64,000 bases of DNA from Acinetobacter bouvetii (GCF_902753875.1 NZ_CADDTS010000049.1:1-64000); one strand, 5' to 3'. Shown: positions 45,093-53,291, counted from the stretch's first letter. Numbers and translations: made by a program. The notes: generated by a model from the sequence alone, not told the origin.

Positions 45093-46660
45093 TACTTCAC
45101 CTCCGCAAACGGTGAAACAATGCCTAGCTCTTTACAGAAATCCGTAATGATGGCATCGGTCTTTTGGCTGTCTTGCTCCAAAACTTGAAGCTGTTTTGCA
45201 ATCGAATCTAAATCAATCTCGGCTTCCGCTTCAAAGGTATCCACATAACGCGGAATATTCAGGTTGTAATCGTTGTCTTTGATTTGCTGCAAATTCGCCA
45301 CATGCGCATACTTTTCAATATTTTCACGCTTCTCAAATGCCGCAACAATCTTATCCAAATGCTCAGGCAATAACTTGTTTTGATTCTTCTGCTTTTCAAA
45401 CTCGTTGCTGGCATCAATAAACAAAATATTGCCGCTATGCTCACGGTTTTTCTTCAACACCAAAATACAGGTCGGAATCGAGGTGCCATAGAAAATATTG
45501 GCGGGTAAACCAATAATGGCATCCACCACGTTCATCTGTTCAATCAAATACTGACGAATCACGCCCTCACTCGAACCACGGAACAATACGCCATGCGGTA
45601 ACACCACCGCCATGGTGCCATTGTCATCCAATTGATACAGCATGTGCTGTACAAAAGCCATATCGGCTTTGGAGCTTGGCGCCAGTTTGCCATACGCAGC
45701 AAAGCGCTCATCTTGTAAAAATAACGGATCGGCAGACCATTTTGCAGAGAATGGCGGATTCGCCACCACCGCATCAAACTTTTTATCTAAATGCTGCGGA
45801 CGGGTTAAGGTATTTTCCTGCTTGATGTCGAACTTGGCAAAATGCACATCATGCAGAATCATGTTCATGCGTGCCAAGTTGTAAGTGGTACGGTTCATCT
45901 CCTGACCGTAAATCATATCGACATCTTTCACTTCACGTTTTACCCGTAGCAATAACGAACCTGAACCGCAAGTCGGGTCATAGACTGAACGTAAACGCTC
46001 TTTGCCTTGGGTGACAATCTTCGCCAGTAAAGTCGATACCGTTTGCGGGGTATAAAATTCCCCCGCTTTTTTGCCTGCGCCTGAGGCAAATTCGCCAATC
46101 AGGTATTCATAGGCATCACCCAGTACATCGGCTTCGGTATTGGAAATATCAAAATCAATATCATCTAAATGACTGAGGACTTTCGCCACCAGTGCATTAC
46201 GGTCACTGGCATTATTGCCAAGCTTGGTCGAGTTTAGATCCAAATCTTCAAACAGATTGGCAAAGTCATCGGCAGAGTCGGTGCCTAAAGTGCTTTGTTC
46301 AATTGATTTTAAGGTTGCAGTTAAATCATCTAGAATAAATTCGCCCTGACGACCACGCTCGGCTAAGGTATGGAATAGCTGTTTTGGCGTGAGCGCATAA
46401 CCCACTTCGGCAATGGCATTCTTTTTAATTTCTTCGATGTATGGCACATGCTCAGAATTGCTTTCATCCAATTCAAGAAAACTGAGGTCTTCGCCATCCA
46501 GCAATTCATTGGCAAAGTTCACCGATTTTTCTGATAAATATTTAAAGAAAATAAAACCCAGAATGTAATCACGGAATTCATCGGCGCCCATGGTGCCGCG
46601 CAAAGTATTGGCAATATTCCAAAGTTGTTTTTGTAATTGTTGCAGTTGTACGTGGGTCAT
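45092..46660 (-). CDS. hsdM: Type I restriction-modification methylase subunit HsdM
   Basis: A 522-residue N6-adenine methylase. The helical N-terminal domain (FRDYILGFIFFKYLSEK) is followed by the SAM motif DPTCGSGSLLLRV and the catalytic NPPFSAKW. ATG 46660 begins MTHVQLQQLQ, the usual HsdM start; the open frame continues to 46783 but adds an unrelated hydrophobic stretch. First gene of the hsd operon. Confidence 0.95.
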   Translation of the reverse strand: MTHVQLQQLQKQLWNIANTLRGTMGADEFRDYILGFIFFKYLSEKSVNFANELLDGEDLSFLELDESNSEHVPYIEEIKKNAIAEVGYALTPKQLFHTLAERGRQGEFILDDLTATLKSIEQSTLGTDSADDFANLFEDLDLNSTKLGNNASDRNALVAKVLSHLDDIDFDISNTEADVLGDAYEYLIGEFASGAGKKAGEFYTPQTVSTLLAKIVTQGKERLRSVYDPTCGSGSLLLRVKREVKDVDMIYGQEMNRTTYNLARMNMILHDVHFAKFDIKQENTLTRPQHLDKKFDAVVANPPFSAKWSADPLFLQDERFAAYGKLAPSSKADMAFVQHMLYQLDDNGTMAVVLPHGVLFRGSSEGVIRQYLIEQMNVVDAIIGLPANIFYGTSIPTCILVLKKNREHSGNILFIDASNEFEKQKNQNKLLPEHLDKIVAAFEKRENIEKYAHVANLQQIKDNDYNLNIPRYVDTFEAEAEIDLDSIAKQLQVLEQDSQKTDAIITDFCKELGIVSPFAEVK

Positions 46661-46864
46661 TGTTATAGAAGTCCGATGAAAAGAATAAAACATGACTAGT
46701 GTACCGAAAATTAAAGATATTTCAGCAGAAATTGGTTGGATAAAGACATAAACTGTCGCAATCAAATTTAACCACAACAACATTTTTATTTTTTGACTGC
46801 CGCCATTTGATATAAGTCAAATCTGATATACTGATTAAAATTTTTGGACTTAAGGAGCCTCAAC

Positions 46865-47026
46865 GTGCTTAAGACAATTGAACAGAAAAAAAAATATATT
46901 CAAGCAACACGCTTACAGAATTATCGGGCTAGCCTAAAACTTGAAGGTCTTTCTCCTTCAACAACTACTTCAACTTTAAGCAAAGATCAAATCCTACAAA
47001 AGTATAAAAAGCTTTCAGAATCATAA
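46865..47026 (+). CDS. YhfG-like antitoxin of the Fic toxin
   Basis: A 53-residue protein starting with GTG 46865, which lies 7 bases after AAGGAG. The start KTIEQKKKYIQATRLQNYRA and the motif SLKLEG (S23, E27, G28) fit YhfG-type antitoxins, whose [S/T]xxxE[G/N] helix blocks the ATP site of a partner Fic protein. It is 12 bases upstream of the Fic gene in the same operon. It is short and easily missed. Confidence 0.82.
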   Translation: MLKTIEQKKKYIQATRLQNYRASLKLEGLSPSTTTSTLSKDQILQKYKKLSES

Positions 47027-47038
47027 TTTGGTGATTTG

Positions 47039-47635
47039 ATGGATAAATATGGTGAAATGGGAGATAGTCTTTACTGTTATCCAAACTCTAGTATTCTCAA
47101 AAACAAATTACATATCCAAGATGAAAAAATTTTGGAGCAGGCCGAATTAGAGCTATCTGAATATGCCAGTTTACACATTGAATATACTGAACCGCCTTAC
47201 GATCTCCAATACCTAAAAAACATACACTACTCCTTATTTTCAGACCTTTATGAATGGGCTGGTGAACTTAGGCAAGTTGATATTTCAAAAGGTGATACAC
47301 GCTTTTGTACTTTTAGTCGTATTGAAGTTGAAGCCAATAAGCTTTTTAAACAACTTCAATCTCCAAACTATTTTCAACATCTTAAAAAGCAAAAGCTTAT
47401 TATGCAGCTTGCCGATTTTTATTGTGAACTTAATGTCATTCATCCCTTCCGCGAAGGTAATGGACGCACTCAGCGCATTTTCTTTGAACATCTTCTCGCC
47501 TATTGTGGTTATGGTGTTGATTGGTCTCAAATAGAATCTCAGGAACGTTGGATTCAAGCTAATGTTGAAGGGTTCTATGGACACTTAGATGGATTAATTC
47601 AAATCTTCGAGGAATGCATAGTCATTCCCAAATAA
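47039..47635 (+). CDS. Fic-domain toxin, class I (paired with YhfG)
   Basis: A 198-residue Fic protein with active loop HPFREGNGRTQR (H135) and the flap region GDTRFCTF. It lacks an inhibitory motif of its own; that motif is supplied by the small upstream protein, so this is a class I FicTA-type pair that probably modifies a target such as a topoisomerase with AMP. ATG 47039 is one codon after the TTG that opens the frame. A terminator follows between it and the convergent AlpA gene. Confidence 0.9.
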   Translation: MDKYGEMGDSLYCYPNSSILKNKLHIQDEKILEQAELELSEYASLHIEYTEPPYDLQYLKNIHYSLFSDLYEWAGELRQVDISKGDTRFCTFSRIEVEANKLFKQLQSPNYFQHLKKQKLIMQLADFYCELNVIHPFREGNGRTQRIFFEHLLAYCGYGVDWSQIESQERWIQANVEGFYGHLDGLIQIFEECIVIPK

Positions 47636-47642
47636 AAAAATA

Positions 47643-47660
47643 AGGGAGCTTTTGCTCCCT
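47643..47660. terminator. Shared terminator of the Fic and AlpA genes
   Basis: AGGGAGC and GCTCCCT pair around TTTT. On the minus strand it is followed by TTATTTTTTTATTT, giving a strong terminator 3 bases after the AlpA stop; on the plus strand only a weak T-run follows. Confidence 0.85.
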
Positions 47661-47662
47661 AA

Positions 47663-47893
47663 TTATTCACGGCTCGCCAACTTACTTTCAATCCACTGAT
47701 GAATCTCATAAGCTGACCAACCGATACGGTTTTGGGTGATTTTTACTTTCTTCGGAAAAGTCGGATCATAGTAAGGTGAGTATTCATCCATCATTTCATA
47801 GATTGTTGATCTACCTACACCAACAAATTTAATGACATCTTTAATACTAATCAATTGATTCATTTGAAAAGTTTGTCCAACAAACGCATTCAT
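47663..47893 (-). CDS. AlpA-family regulator
   Basis: A 76-residue MerR-like winged-helix protein of the AlpA/prophage regulatory family. LISIKDVIKFVGVGRSTIYEMM is the helix-turn-helix and FPKKVKITQNRIGWSAYEIHQWIES the typical rest. ATG 47893 follows GGAG by 8 bases. AlpA-type proteins activate excision or integrase genes in cryptic P4-like elements. It marks the left part of the integrative element whose integrase is at 57785. Confidence 0.88.
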   Translation of the reverse strand: MNAFVGQTFQMNQLISIKDVIKFVGVGRSTIYEMMDEYSPYYDPTFPKKVKITQNRIGWSAYEIHQWIESKLASRE

Positions 47894-47960
47894 GAAGTTT
47901 ACTCCAAATCAATAATGCGAGCGTTACTGCTCAAATAATCAGGAGGTCTGTAAAAATTAA

Positions 47961-48890
47961 CTAATTCACTGCCCTCACACTCCCATGTAAGCCTTTTTGC
48001 ATATCCTGTACAAATCCATCATCTTGATTGAGCTTAGGTATACTCTTGGCATTCGAATCAATAGGCTGTTGCTCAGCTTTAGACGATTCTTCTGCATGGA
48101 ACTCCTCAACTAAATCCAAACCTTCCTCAGCATTCAACTCAAACTGTGCATTACCATAACCCTGCCGTGCCATTTGATCTAAAGCTGCTTGATTAAAACC
48201 ACTCAACTTACTTTTCTGATCAATCTCCTTAGCTGTTTGAATTGCCTCCTGTAAATGAATACCTTCACGTAGTGTTAAATCCACGTAATACACAGGCGTA
48301 CGATAACTTTGTGTGGTGCTCTTACCTCTTAAAGTGAGTTGCAGAGGTAGACAGGAAAGCAAACCATTCGATGCAGCATGGTAGTAACTGAGTCGTGCCG
48401 CCAAAGTCCGAATGCTGTTAAAACCAGTAGTTCTAAAAACAAAAGTACCTAGCTCATCTGACTCATCCAAATTCACATATAAACGCCCATAAGGCTTACA
48501 TAAGCCACCTTGTGCCAATGAGCATAGGTCAGGCGATGGACAAGGATGATGCTCAATCCCTTGATTGGTCAGTCGCTGGCAAGTTTCACCATTGCCAATA
48601 CACACGGGACGACCTGTTTGACGGTCGAATAAGGTGTATTCAGCTCTGAGATTAAGTTCAGGATCATTAAAGATCATCCGCACGGGTATGCTTCTGAGTT
48701 TTTGATTGGATGCTTTGGCACGAAGCTGCTCATCTAAGGGATGTTTGACCCAGCCCTCTTTATTTTGGATTTGGCTTGTAATGGTGAATTGATCATCCTT
48801 TTCAGGGACGCGTTTACCATTTTTCTCGACCATCTTGCCGATACTGATCCGCCCAAGTATTGGCGGAGTAATCGCTAAACCTTTGATCAT
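47961..48890 (-). CDS. Cysteine-rich 'hydrolase or metal-binding' protein of integrative elements, RDF-like
   Basis: A 309-residue protein seen in integrative and conjugative elements. The N-terminus KGLAITPPILGRISIGKMVEKNGK and the cysteine cluster CIGNGETC...PCPSPDLCSLAQGGLC suggest a bound metal, followed by FRTTGFNSIRTLAARLSYY. It has been annotated as hydrolase, metal-binding or recombination directionality factor; the exact function is not clear to me. It lies in an operon direction with a YqaJ exonuclease and a DUF932 protein, a common trio in such elements. Confidence 0.75.
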   Translation of the reverse strand: MIKGLAITPPILGRISIGKMVEKNGKRVPEKDDQFTITSQIQNKEGWVKHPLDEQLRAKASNQKLRSIPVRMIFNDPELNLRAEYTLFDRQTGRPVCIGNGETCQRLTNQGIEHHPCPSPDLCSLAQGGLCKPYGRLYVNLDESDELGTFVFRTTGFNSIRTLAARLSYYHAASNGLLSCLPLQLTLRGKSTTQSYRTPVYYVDLTLREGIHLQEAIQTAKEIDQKSKLSGFNQAALDQMARQGYGNAQFELNAEEGLDLVEEFHAEESSKAEQQPIDSNAKSIPKLNQDDGFVQDMQKGLHGSVRAVN

Positions 48891-48925
48891 GTTGCTTTCC
48901 TCTTTATTTAAATTGAATAAGCATC

Positions 48926-48952
48926 AAAAAGCCCATCCTGTGGGCATGGGCT
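48926..48952 (-). terminator. Terminator between the exonuclease and RDF-like genes
   Basis: On the minus strand AGCCCAT and ATGGGCT (48930-48936 with 48946-48952) form the stem, followed by TTTTTG. An alternative GCCCA/TGGGC pairing exists inside. Located 54 bases after the exonuclease stop. Confidence 0.75.
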
Positions 48953-49005
48953 GATATGAGCTTGCTTGTTTGCACTGAGTGATGTTGATGTGGGTAAAAT
49001 TTGAC

Positions 49006-50049
49006 TTATCCACCATTGGCATAAATCTGAAAACGCCGTGTCCCTGATTTATGTTGCGGAAACTGATTTAAATATTCAGGGTGTGAGTCTAATAAAGCCT
49101 TTGCATTTAAGCTGACAGTGTCCTTAGACTTTTTCCACGTCACTGAACCTGCTTTAAAGGTTGCACGTTCAGCTTCTTGCATCTTGGCTTGTAGCTGATG
49201 TTTAAGTAGGTCAAATTGCTCTTGGTGCTTTTCAACTTGATTGCGTACTCGGATCAGTTGTTCAAACTGTTCATTGGCTTGCTCATCTTCAGATAGATCC
49301 GTGGTGCTGAGTGGTACATGTTCGGGATAAAGCAGTTGTAAAGCTTTAGCTGCCGATTCACTGGCATCCGCTTCAGGTGGAGTATCCTTTTCCACACAAT
49401 CCCAAAAGTAACGTTCCGCATTAATGATGTGTTGTATCACCGATTCAGAACGAGTGACTTTAAAGATTCGGGTTTCATGTCCACAGATCAATACGCAAAT
49501 ATGGGCTGCCTTTTTACCTGTCACCGCCAATTGATGTTGTACCTGACATAAGACATATAACGGCACACCATCTCGCCATAGCTTGGCACCATACTCCCCT
49601 GCGGTTTTACACTCCAGTATTTGTACATCGGCATCTCCAACAACTGAGTAATCCAAGTTTGCTAACATAAAATGCTTGTCTGGATCAGGGTGTTGTAATA
49701 CAGCATTGACTCTACGCACTTTGTACTTGGTATGCATGCTGTAGTATTCAGCCACTAAAGGCTCAAGCCGTTTACCCCAGTACAAAGGTGCATGGCCTTC
49801 ACTATCTTCTTCAATGCTTTGTTGAATGCGTCCTGTCTTAATCATCCATAGTTCCAACATCGACATATAGGGATTGAGACCGCAGGCTGCGGCACAGTCA
49901 CTGCTACCGATCCCTTTTCTACGGACTTCTAACCATTCGGCTTGAGTCATATTTTTAGTCTCGACAAAACGTTTTGCGGTAAACAGCTTTGGGCGATTGG
50001 TGTGGATATTCAGTGTTGCGTTGTTTGCATGAATTACGGCTGAGTTCAT
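49006..50049 (-). CDS. YqaJ/lambda-exonuclease-family nuclease
   Basis: A 347-residue phage-type exonuclease. GIGSSDCAAACGLNPYMSMLELW (visible in part as GIGSSDCAAACGLNP) is the YqaJ N-terminal signature; D and E-x-K of the catalytic core are in NLDYSVVGDADVQILECKTAG, and VQHQLAVTGK follows. The C-terminus (about 255-300) is a coiled coil. Such enzymes resect DNA ends for single-strand annealing recombination. No Bet/RecT partner is visible nearby. Confidence 0.88.
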   Translation of the reverse strand: MNSAVIHANNATLNIHTNRPKLFTAKRFVETKNMTQAEWLEVRRKGIGSSDCAAACGLNPYMSMLELWMIKTGRIQQSIEEDSEGHAPLYWGKRLEPLVAEYYSMHTKYKVRRVNAVLQHPDPDKHFMLANLDYSVVGDADVQILECKTAGEYGAKLWRDGVPLYVLCQVQHQLAVTGKKAAHICVLICGHETRIFKVTRSESVIQHIINAERYFWDCVEKDTPPEADASESAAKALQLLYPEHVPLSTTDLSEDEQANEQFEQLIRVRNQVEKHQEQFDLLKHQLQAKMQEAERATFKAGSVTWKKSKDTVSLNAKALLDSHPEYLNQFPQHKSGTRRFQIYANGG

Positions 50050-50082
50050 AGCGATTTCCTGTGATTGTTAAATTTTGGGCAT

Positions 50083-50113
50083 AAAAAAAGCCGTGTCCGA
50101 AGACACAGCTTTT
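50083..50113 (-). terminator. Terminator of the DUF932 gene
   Basis: AAAAGCTGTGTC and GACACGGCTTTTTTT pair on the minus strand around TTCG, with one mismatch, ending in a run of T. It lies 93 bases after the DUF932 stop. Confidence 0.85.
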
Positions 50114-50205
50114 AAATAAAGTCGTTAGGTCATTTTGTAGGTTGAACGTTTAAGTATGGCGGTACGGCAATGAATCAGCTTAGGCTAATAATAGGTGCGT
50201 TTAAA

Positions 50206-51252
50206 TTAGGCCAACATGCGTAAAGCCTGTTCCAGCCCCCGTTGTTTAAGTCCAGCACCTGCACCAAACCATGCGGAATCCAGACGATGGTCCTGACTCA
50301 TGGCTCGACGTTCATGATCGGCAAATTCAGTAATTGAGCACAGCAAACCATAAGCGGTATCTTTAGCTGAACTGAGTTCTGCCCCACGTCCATGCCCATT
50401 AAACATGGTCATGACTTTCGACATGGCGCGTCCATTGGGTTCAGTCTTGTTTTCAGCTTTGGTAGCTGAATTGGCTTGGGTGGCGACATTACGATAGAAC
50501 TGAATAATGCCTTCGTCCTGCTCCACTGGGCTTAAGCTGGTATTGTTAAACACGGCATCAAAATAGGCTGCTGCTTCAGTCTGTGTGACTTTACGTTGAC
50601 TGAGCTGTTTCATTTCATACATGTGTTCATCCCATGCACGCACGGATATACCCAATTGTTGCTTAATTTTCTCGGCATCAAACTTGGTACTGTGCGGCAC
50701 CTTGACTACACCTGCACTTGAGTTTTGTCCCTTTAAGGCAATGGCTAAGGTGTTATTACATACCACACGAATACTGGTGAATTGTGCTGTGGTTGCAAGT
50801 GTCCCGTCACAGGCTGTGGCTAAGAGGATGTAACCATTACTGACATCTTTACCCTTGAGTGCTGAAGTCTGCCCTGTCCGTGCCAATGCCCAGAACTTCT
50901 TCCCACCTTTCAGTACACCCGCGGTTTCCAGTTCAAAGCCTGATTGTTCGGTCAAATCACGATAAAATTCTAAAATCTGTTTGGGTTGTACTTCTTGATA
51001 ACGTTGGCTGACGACGGACAACGGTGCATGGGTATCAGAACGATATAAAACACGTTGCTCTTCATACGGCATGATGATGCTTTGGCCTCGATCATTTTTA
51101 GCCATATAACTGACATCAGAAGATTCAATGCGCCAATCCATGCCTGCCTGCTGTGCCCAGACTTCAATCGGCTGATTTTGGCTAAGTTGATTACCTAAGC
51201 CATGCCAAGGGGTTTCGCCAACATACGCCATTTGTTCAAGTTGATGTGCCAT
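50206..51252 (-). CDS. DUF932 phage/plasmid-like protein
   Basis: A 348-residue protein of the DUF932 (TIGR03299) family. The start GETPWHGLGNQL is the family hallmark, and EQRVLYRSDTHAPLSVVSQRYQ and RVVCNNTLAIALKG follow. These proteins are widespread in plasmids and phages, often with YqaJ exonucleases as here; the function is unknown. Own terminator 93 bases downstream. Confidence 0.9.
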   Translation of the reverse strand: MAHQLEQMAYVGETPWHGLGNQLSQNQPIEVWAQQAGMDWRIESSDVSYMAKNDRGQSIIMPYEEQRVLYRSDTHAPLSVVSQRYQEVQPKQILEFYRDLTEQSGFELETAGVLKGGKKFWALARTGQTSALKGKDVSNGYILLATACDGTLATTAQFTSIRVVCNNTLAIALKGQNSSAGVVKVPHSTKFDAEKIKQQLGISVRAWDEHMYEMKQLSQRKVTQTEAAAYFDAVFNNTSLSPVEQDEGIIQFYRNVATQANSATKAENKTEPNGRAMSKVMTMFNGHGRGAELSSAKDTAYGLLCSITEFADHERRAMSQDHRLDSAWFGAGAGLKQRGLEQALRMLA

Positions 51253-51315
51253 GATTTTAATTCCTATAAAAAGTTGAATTGCTGTAAAAGGTCATTGGAT
51301 AAATTCATTTAAAAA

Positions 51316-51633
51316 TTAGTTACGGATGCTTGGACTAAAATCGCGGTCACAGTCATTGCAGTAATAATGATGGGTATAGACAGGATGCAAACTGTCTTGA
51401 ACTTCATCCTCGGTCATCAGCATCCAAATACCTCCGATCAACACCCCGACGAGGGCGCCTGCAATCGGGGGAATATTTAAACTTTTAGAAACACTGATGC
51501 CCAAGGTCGCCAATGCCAAAGGTGACATCACATTGTTTTGCGCTGAAGGTGAATTGCTGTTGATGACTAGATGTTGTGGGGATTCCAGCAGTACCGTGTC
51601 TCGGGACTGACAATAAGGACATGGCAAACTCAT
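51316..51633 (-). CDS. Small zinc-ribbon protein with an internal membrane hairpin
   Basis: A 105-residue protein. CPYCQSRD at the N-terminus and YYCNDCDRDF at the C-terminus give two CxxC knuckles that would form one zinc ribbon. They are separated by a hydrophobic glycine-rich segment IAGALVGVLIGGIWML at about 58-73. A zinc ribbon split by a membrane segment is unusual. It starts 64 bases upstream of the DUF932 gene. Function not recognised. Confidence 0.65.
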   Translation of the reverse strand: MSLPCPYCQSRDTVLLESPQHLVINSNSPSAQNNVMSPLALATLGISVSKSLNIPPIAGALVGVLIGGIWMLMTEDEVQDSLHPVYTHHYYCNDCDRDFSPSIRN

Positions 51634-51666
51634 CTGAATAATTCCTGTAATAAAAATGAGTGAAAT

Positions 51667-51696
51667 AAAAAAAGCCTGCTTTGGGTGAAAGCAGGC
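51667..51696 (-). terminator. Leftward terminator upstream of the zinc-ribbon gene
   Basis: GCCTGCTTT and AAAGCAGGC (51674-51682 with 51688-51696) form a perfect 9-bp stem followed on the minus strand by seven T residues. No minus-strand gene lies to its right until 53.9 kb, so it may end an antisense or small RNA from the 51.7-52.1 kb region. Confidence 0.85.
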
Positions 51697-51841
51697 AAAA
51701 CGTGAATTGGGTTATTGCATAGGGCTGTTTTGAAGGAGCCACATGCTTCTCATTCAGATGATATGTATCTGTATTTTTTTAGAATGTGATTTTAATCGAT
51801 GCTTTTTTAAATCAATTTTAACGACTTGATAAAGGGATCAA

Positions 51842-51870
51842 TTGACCTGATTTTTATCAGCGATTATGAT
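51842..51870 (+). promoter_or_regulatory. Sigma-70-type promoter before the structured region
   Basis: TTGACC (51842-51847) and TATGAT (51865-51870) are separated by 17 bases. Transcription would start near 51876-51878, exactly where the first stem of the structured region begins. Confidence 0.65.
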
Positions 51871-51875
51871 GCAAG

Positions 51876-52040
51876 GGCTGGCCTACATTGCCAGTCGGTT
51901 TTGACAGACCGCAGATCCAGCACGGTATATGAAAGTAATTTTGTATGTCGTGGAACCCTCGTGTCCCCCTGTTGTTGCGGTAGGACGGGAGGGGGACGCC
52001 TTGTGCGTGCTGGTTCCTTGGATCCCAGTCTGTCAACCCC
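51876..52040 (+). ncRNA. Candidate structured non-coding RNA
   Basis: Several nested complementary stretches occur here without a credible gene. A 7-bp hairpin pairs 51876-51882 with 51890-51896 (one wobble). Then TTGACAGAC at 51901-51909 pairs with GTCTGTCAA at 52028-52036, GATCC at 51914 pairs with GGATC at 52020, CCAGCACG at 51917 overlaps as partner of CGTGCTGG at 52006, and a 10-bp stem joins 51961-51970 to 51990-51999. All nest around one axis. An alternative GGAACC/GGTTCC pair (51952 with 52012) exists. It follows a good promoter. It could be a small RNA, an immunity-type RNA or a DNA origin/transfer structure. Confidence 0.6.
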
Positions 52041-52064
52041 TTCTCGTTCTGCCACCATAATCAA

Positions 52065-52095
52065 TTGACAGTGATTCGGTAGAACTTCTTATAAT
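52065..52095 (+). promoter_or_regulatory. Promoter of the small-protein operon
   Basis: Consensus TTGACA (52065-52070) and TATAAT (52090-52095), with a long 19-base spacer, precede AAGGAG at 52099-52104. The stretch ATCAATTGAC at its -35 side repeats the one at the promoter 51842, so the two promoters may share a regulator. Confidence 0.6.
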
Positions 52096-52113
52096 TCCAA
52101 GGAGTCATCTATC

Positions 52114-52224
52114 ATGATTCAATTTACTGTGCTTTCTTCCCCTGCACTCGCTTCATTTATACCCACTTTCCGATTTCGGTATTGCATTCCGATTCCTACA
52201 TTTTATTTAACTTCTGTGCACTGA
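52114..52224 (+). CDS. Possible 36-residue peptide
   Basis: ATG 52114 has a very good AAGGAG 9 bases upstream and a consensus promoter before it. The 36 residues (MIQFTVLSSPALASF, then proline- and aromatic-rich) match no family I know. It may be a leader peptide or a non-functional frame; the ribosome site is the main support. Confidence 0.35.
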   Translation: MIQFTVLSSPALASFIPTFRFRYCIPIPTFYLTSVH

Positions 52225-52292
52225 TTCATTTCACCGCACTGTTCAACCACTGAGTTTTTCATTCAGGGGCTGCTTTGTGCTGGAACAACATT

Positions 52293-52409
52293 ATGAAATT
52301 GATCGCACAGCTCATTTTAATTGTCGTCGTCGTGGCGATGCTAGGCCCCTTTGTTTTTGTGCTTGGCGGACTATGGCTGCTGATTTATCTGGCAGGCTGG
52401 CATAAATAA
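52293..52409 (+). CDS. Possible 38-residue membrane peptide
   Basis: A 38-residue frame almost wholly hydrophobic (LILIVVVVAMLG, then FVFVLGGLWLLIYLAG), predicted to span the membrane once or twice. It lies in the plus-strand series of small envelope proteins. The ribosome site (GGAACAACATT) is modest. Function unknown; it could be a toxin-like or structural membrane peptide. Confidence 0.45.
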   Translation: MKLIAQLILIVVVVAMLGPFVFVLGGLWLLIYLAGWHK

Positions 52410-52459
52410 ACCCATCCGTATGACTTTAGAACAATAGATAACAATGATTTGGAACAGAA

Positions 52460-52735
52460 ATGAAATATCAAACTTGGTTTGGGGTAATCACCATTGCCTT
52501 CAGTAGCACCCTGCTGACTGCCTGTGACAGCAAGGTCAAACGTGACTTTAAAGCAGGTTGTCAGGCAAGTGGTTTAGATCGATCTACCTGTGGCTGTATT
52601 TACGACAAAGTCGAAGCACATTACTCGCCTGAATTTATGGAAAAAATGGCGGATGTCACAGTTCGAGAAAGCATGCAACCACCTGAAGATTTTAATGTGG
52701 TGATGGCACACGCTGTTCAGCAATGTCAGTCATAA
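52460..52735 (+). CDS. Small lipoprotein with four cysteines
   Basis: A 91-residue lipoprotein: signal ending LLTAC (C22), then a mature part with C34, C43, C45 and C89 in a helical region (KAGCQASGLDRSTCGCIYDK). Cysteine pairing in the periplasm is likely. Found on the plus strand between two small membrane frames. The family is not certain; similar short lipoproteins occur in Acinetobacter elements. Confidence 0.7.
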   Translation: MKYQTWFGVITIAFSSTLLTACDSKVKRDFKAGCQASGLDRSTCGCIYDKVEAHYSPEFMEKMADVTVRESMQPPEDFNVVMAHAVQQCQS

Positions 52736-52757
52736 ATTCAAGTATCTGGGGAAACAC

Positions 52758-52904
52758 ATGAAAAACTATTTAATTATCGGCTATGTGCTGATCGCACTGA
52801 TTTGCTCAGTGTATTTCAAGAATTGCAGCAGTACCGCACATTACAGCTATGCCTACAATCTCGGTAAAGCGGTGGTTTGGCCTGTCACGATTTTTAAGAA
52901 CTAA
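52758..52904 (+). CDS. 48-residue membrane-anchored peptide
   Basis: ATG 52758 follows TGGGGAAAC. The 48 residues start with a hydrophobic segment (YLIIGYVLIALICSVYF), then a polar tail with aromatic residues. It is too short for standard gene calling but fits the spacing of the series of small envelope genes on the plus strand. Function unknown. Confidence 0.5.
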   Translation: MKNYLIIGYVLIALICSVYFKNCSSTAHYSYAYNLGKAVVWPVTIFKN

Positions 52905-52922
52905 GCCATAGGAACCGAACAC

Positions 52923-53228
52923 ATGAAAAAACTCATCTTGGCCTGTGGCCTCAGTCTGATCTGTACCTCACTGTTTGCACAATCCAATTCAGCAACTGTG
53001 ATTGTTAAAAAGATCGAAGGCTTTAGTGAATCAGGTGATGCCTTTAGTTTTAAGAGCACCACAGGCAAACGCTATCAAGTTTATAACGCAGGTGGGAGTA
53101 ATCCAATTCAGGGCGAAGAACTGATTTCTAATTCCATCAAAAGCAAGAAAGCCATTTGCCTACGTTTAGATGCAGATAAAACAGAACCGCGTTTGGTGCA
53201 ATCAGTTCACAAAGGTAAATGCAAATAA
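52923..53228 (+). CDS. Small secreted protein
   Basis: A 101-residue protein with a clear signal peptide (LILACGLSLICTSLFAQ). The mature part is basic and beta-rich (SATVIVKKIEGF, KRYQVYNAGG) and has two cysteines near the end (C80-C100 region) that may pair. ATG 52923 follows GGAACC. Unknown family; part of the small envelope-protein operon. Confidence 0.65.
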   Translation: MKKLILACGLSLICTSLFAQSNSATVIVKKIEGFSESGDAFSFKSTTGKRYQVYNAGGSNPIQGEELISNSIKSKKAICLRLDADKTEPRLVQSVHKGKCK

Positions 53229-53291
53229 ACATAAAGAACGAACAACGACTTTATTCATAGATGAAATAAACAATTTTTTAGGAATTCAGCC

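Noticed and set aside
51485..51742. 85-codon minus frame overlapping the zinc-ribbon gene
   Set aside because: It overlaps the better-supported zinc-ribbon gene in another frame and crosses a strong terminator.
51876..52040. Retron non-coding RNA
   Set aside because: No reverse transcriptase gene is encoded anywhere near.
51826..52068. 80-codon plus frame and 66-codon minus frame over the structured region
   Set aside because: Composition is unlike a protein, and the frames are explained by the GC-rich complementary stems.
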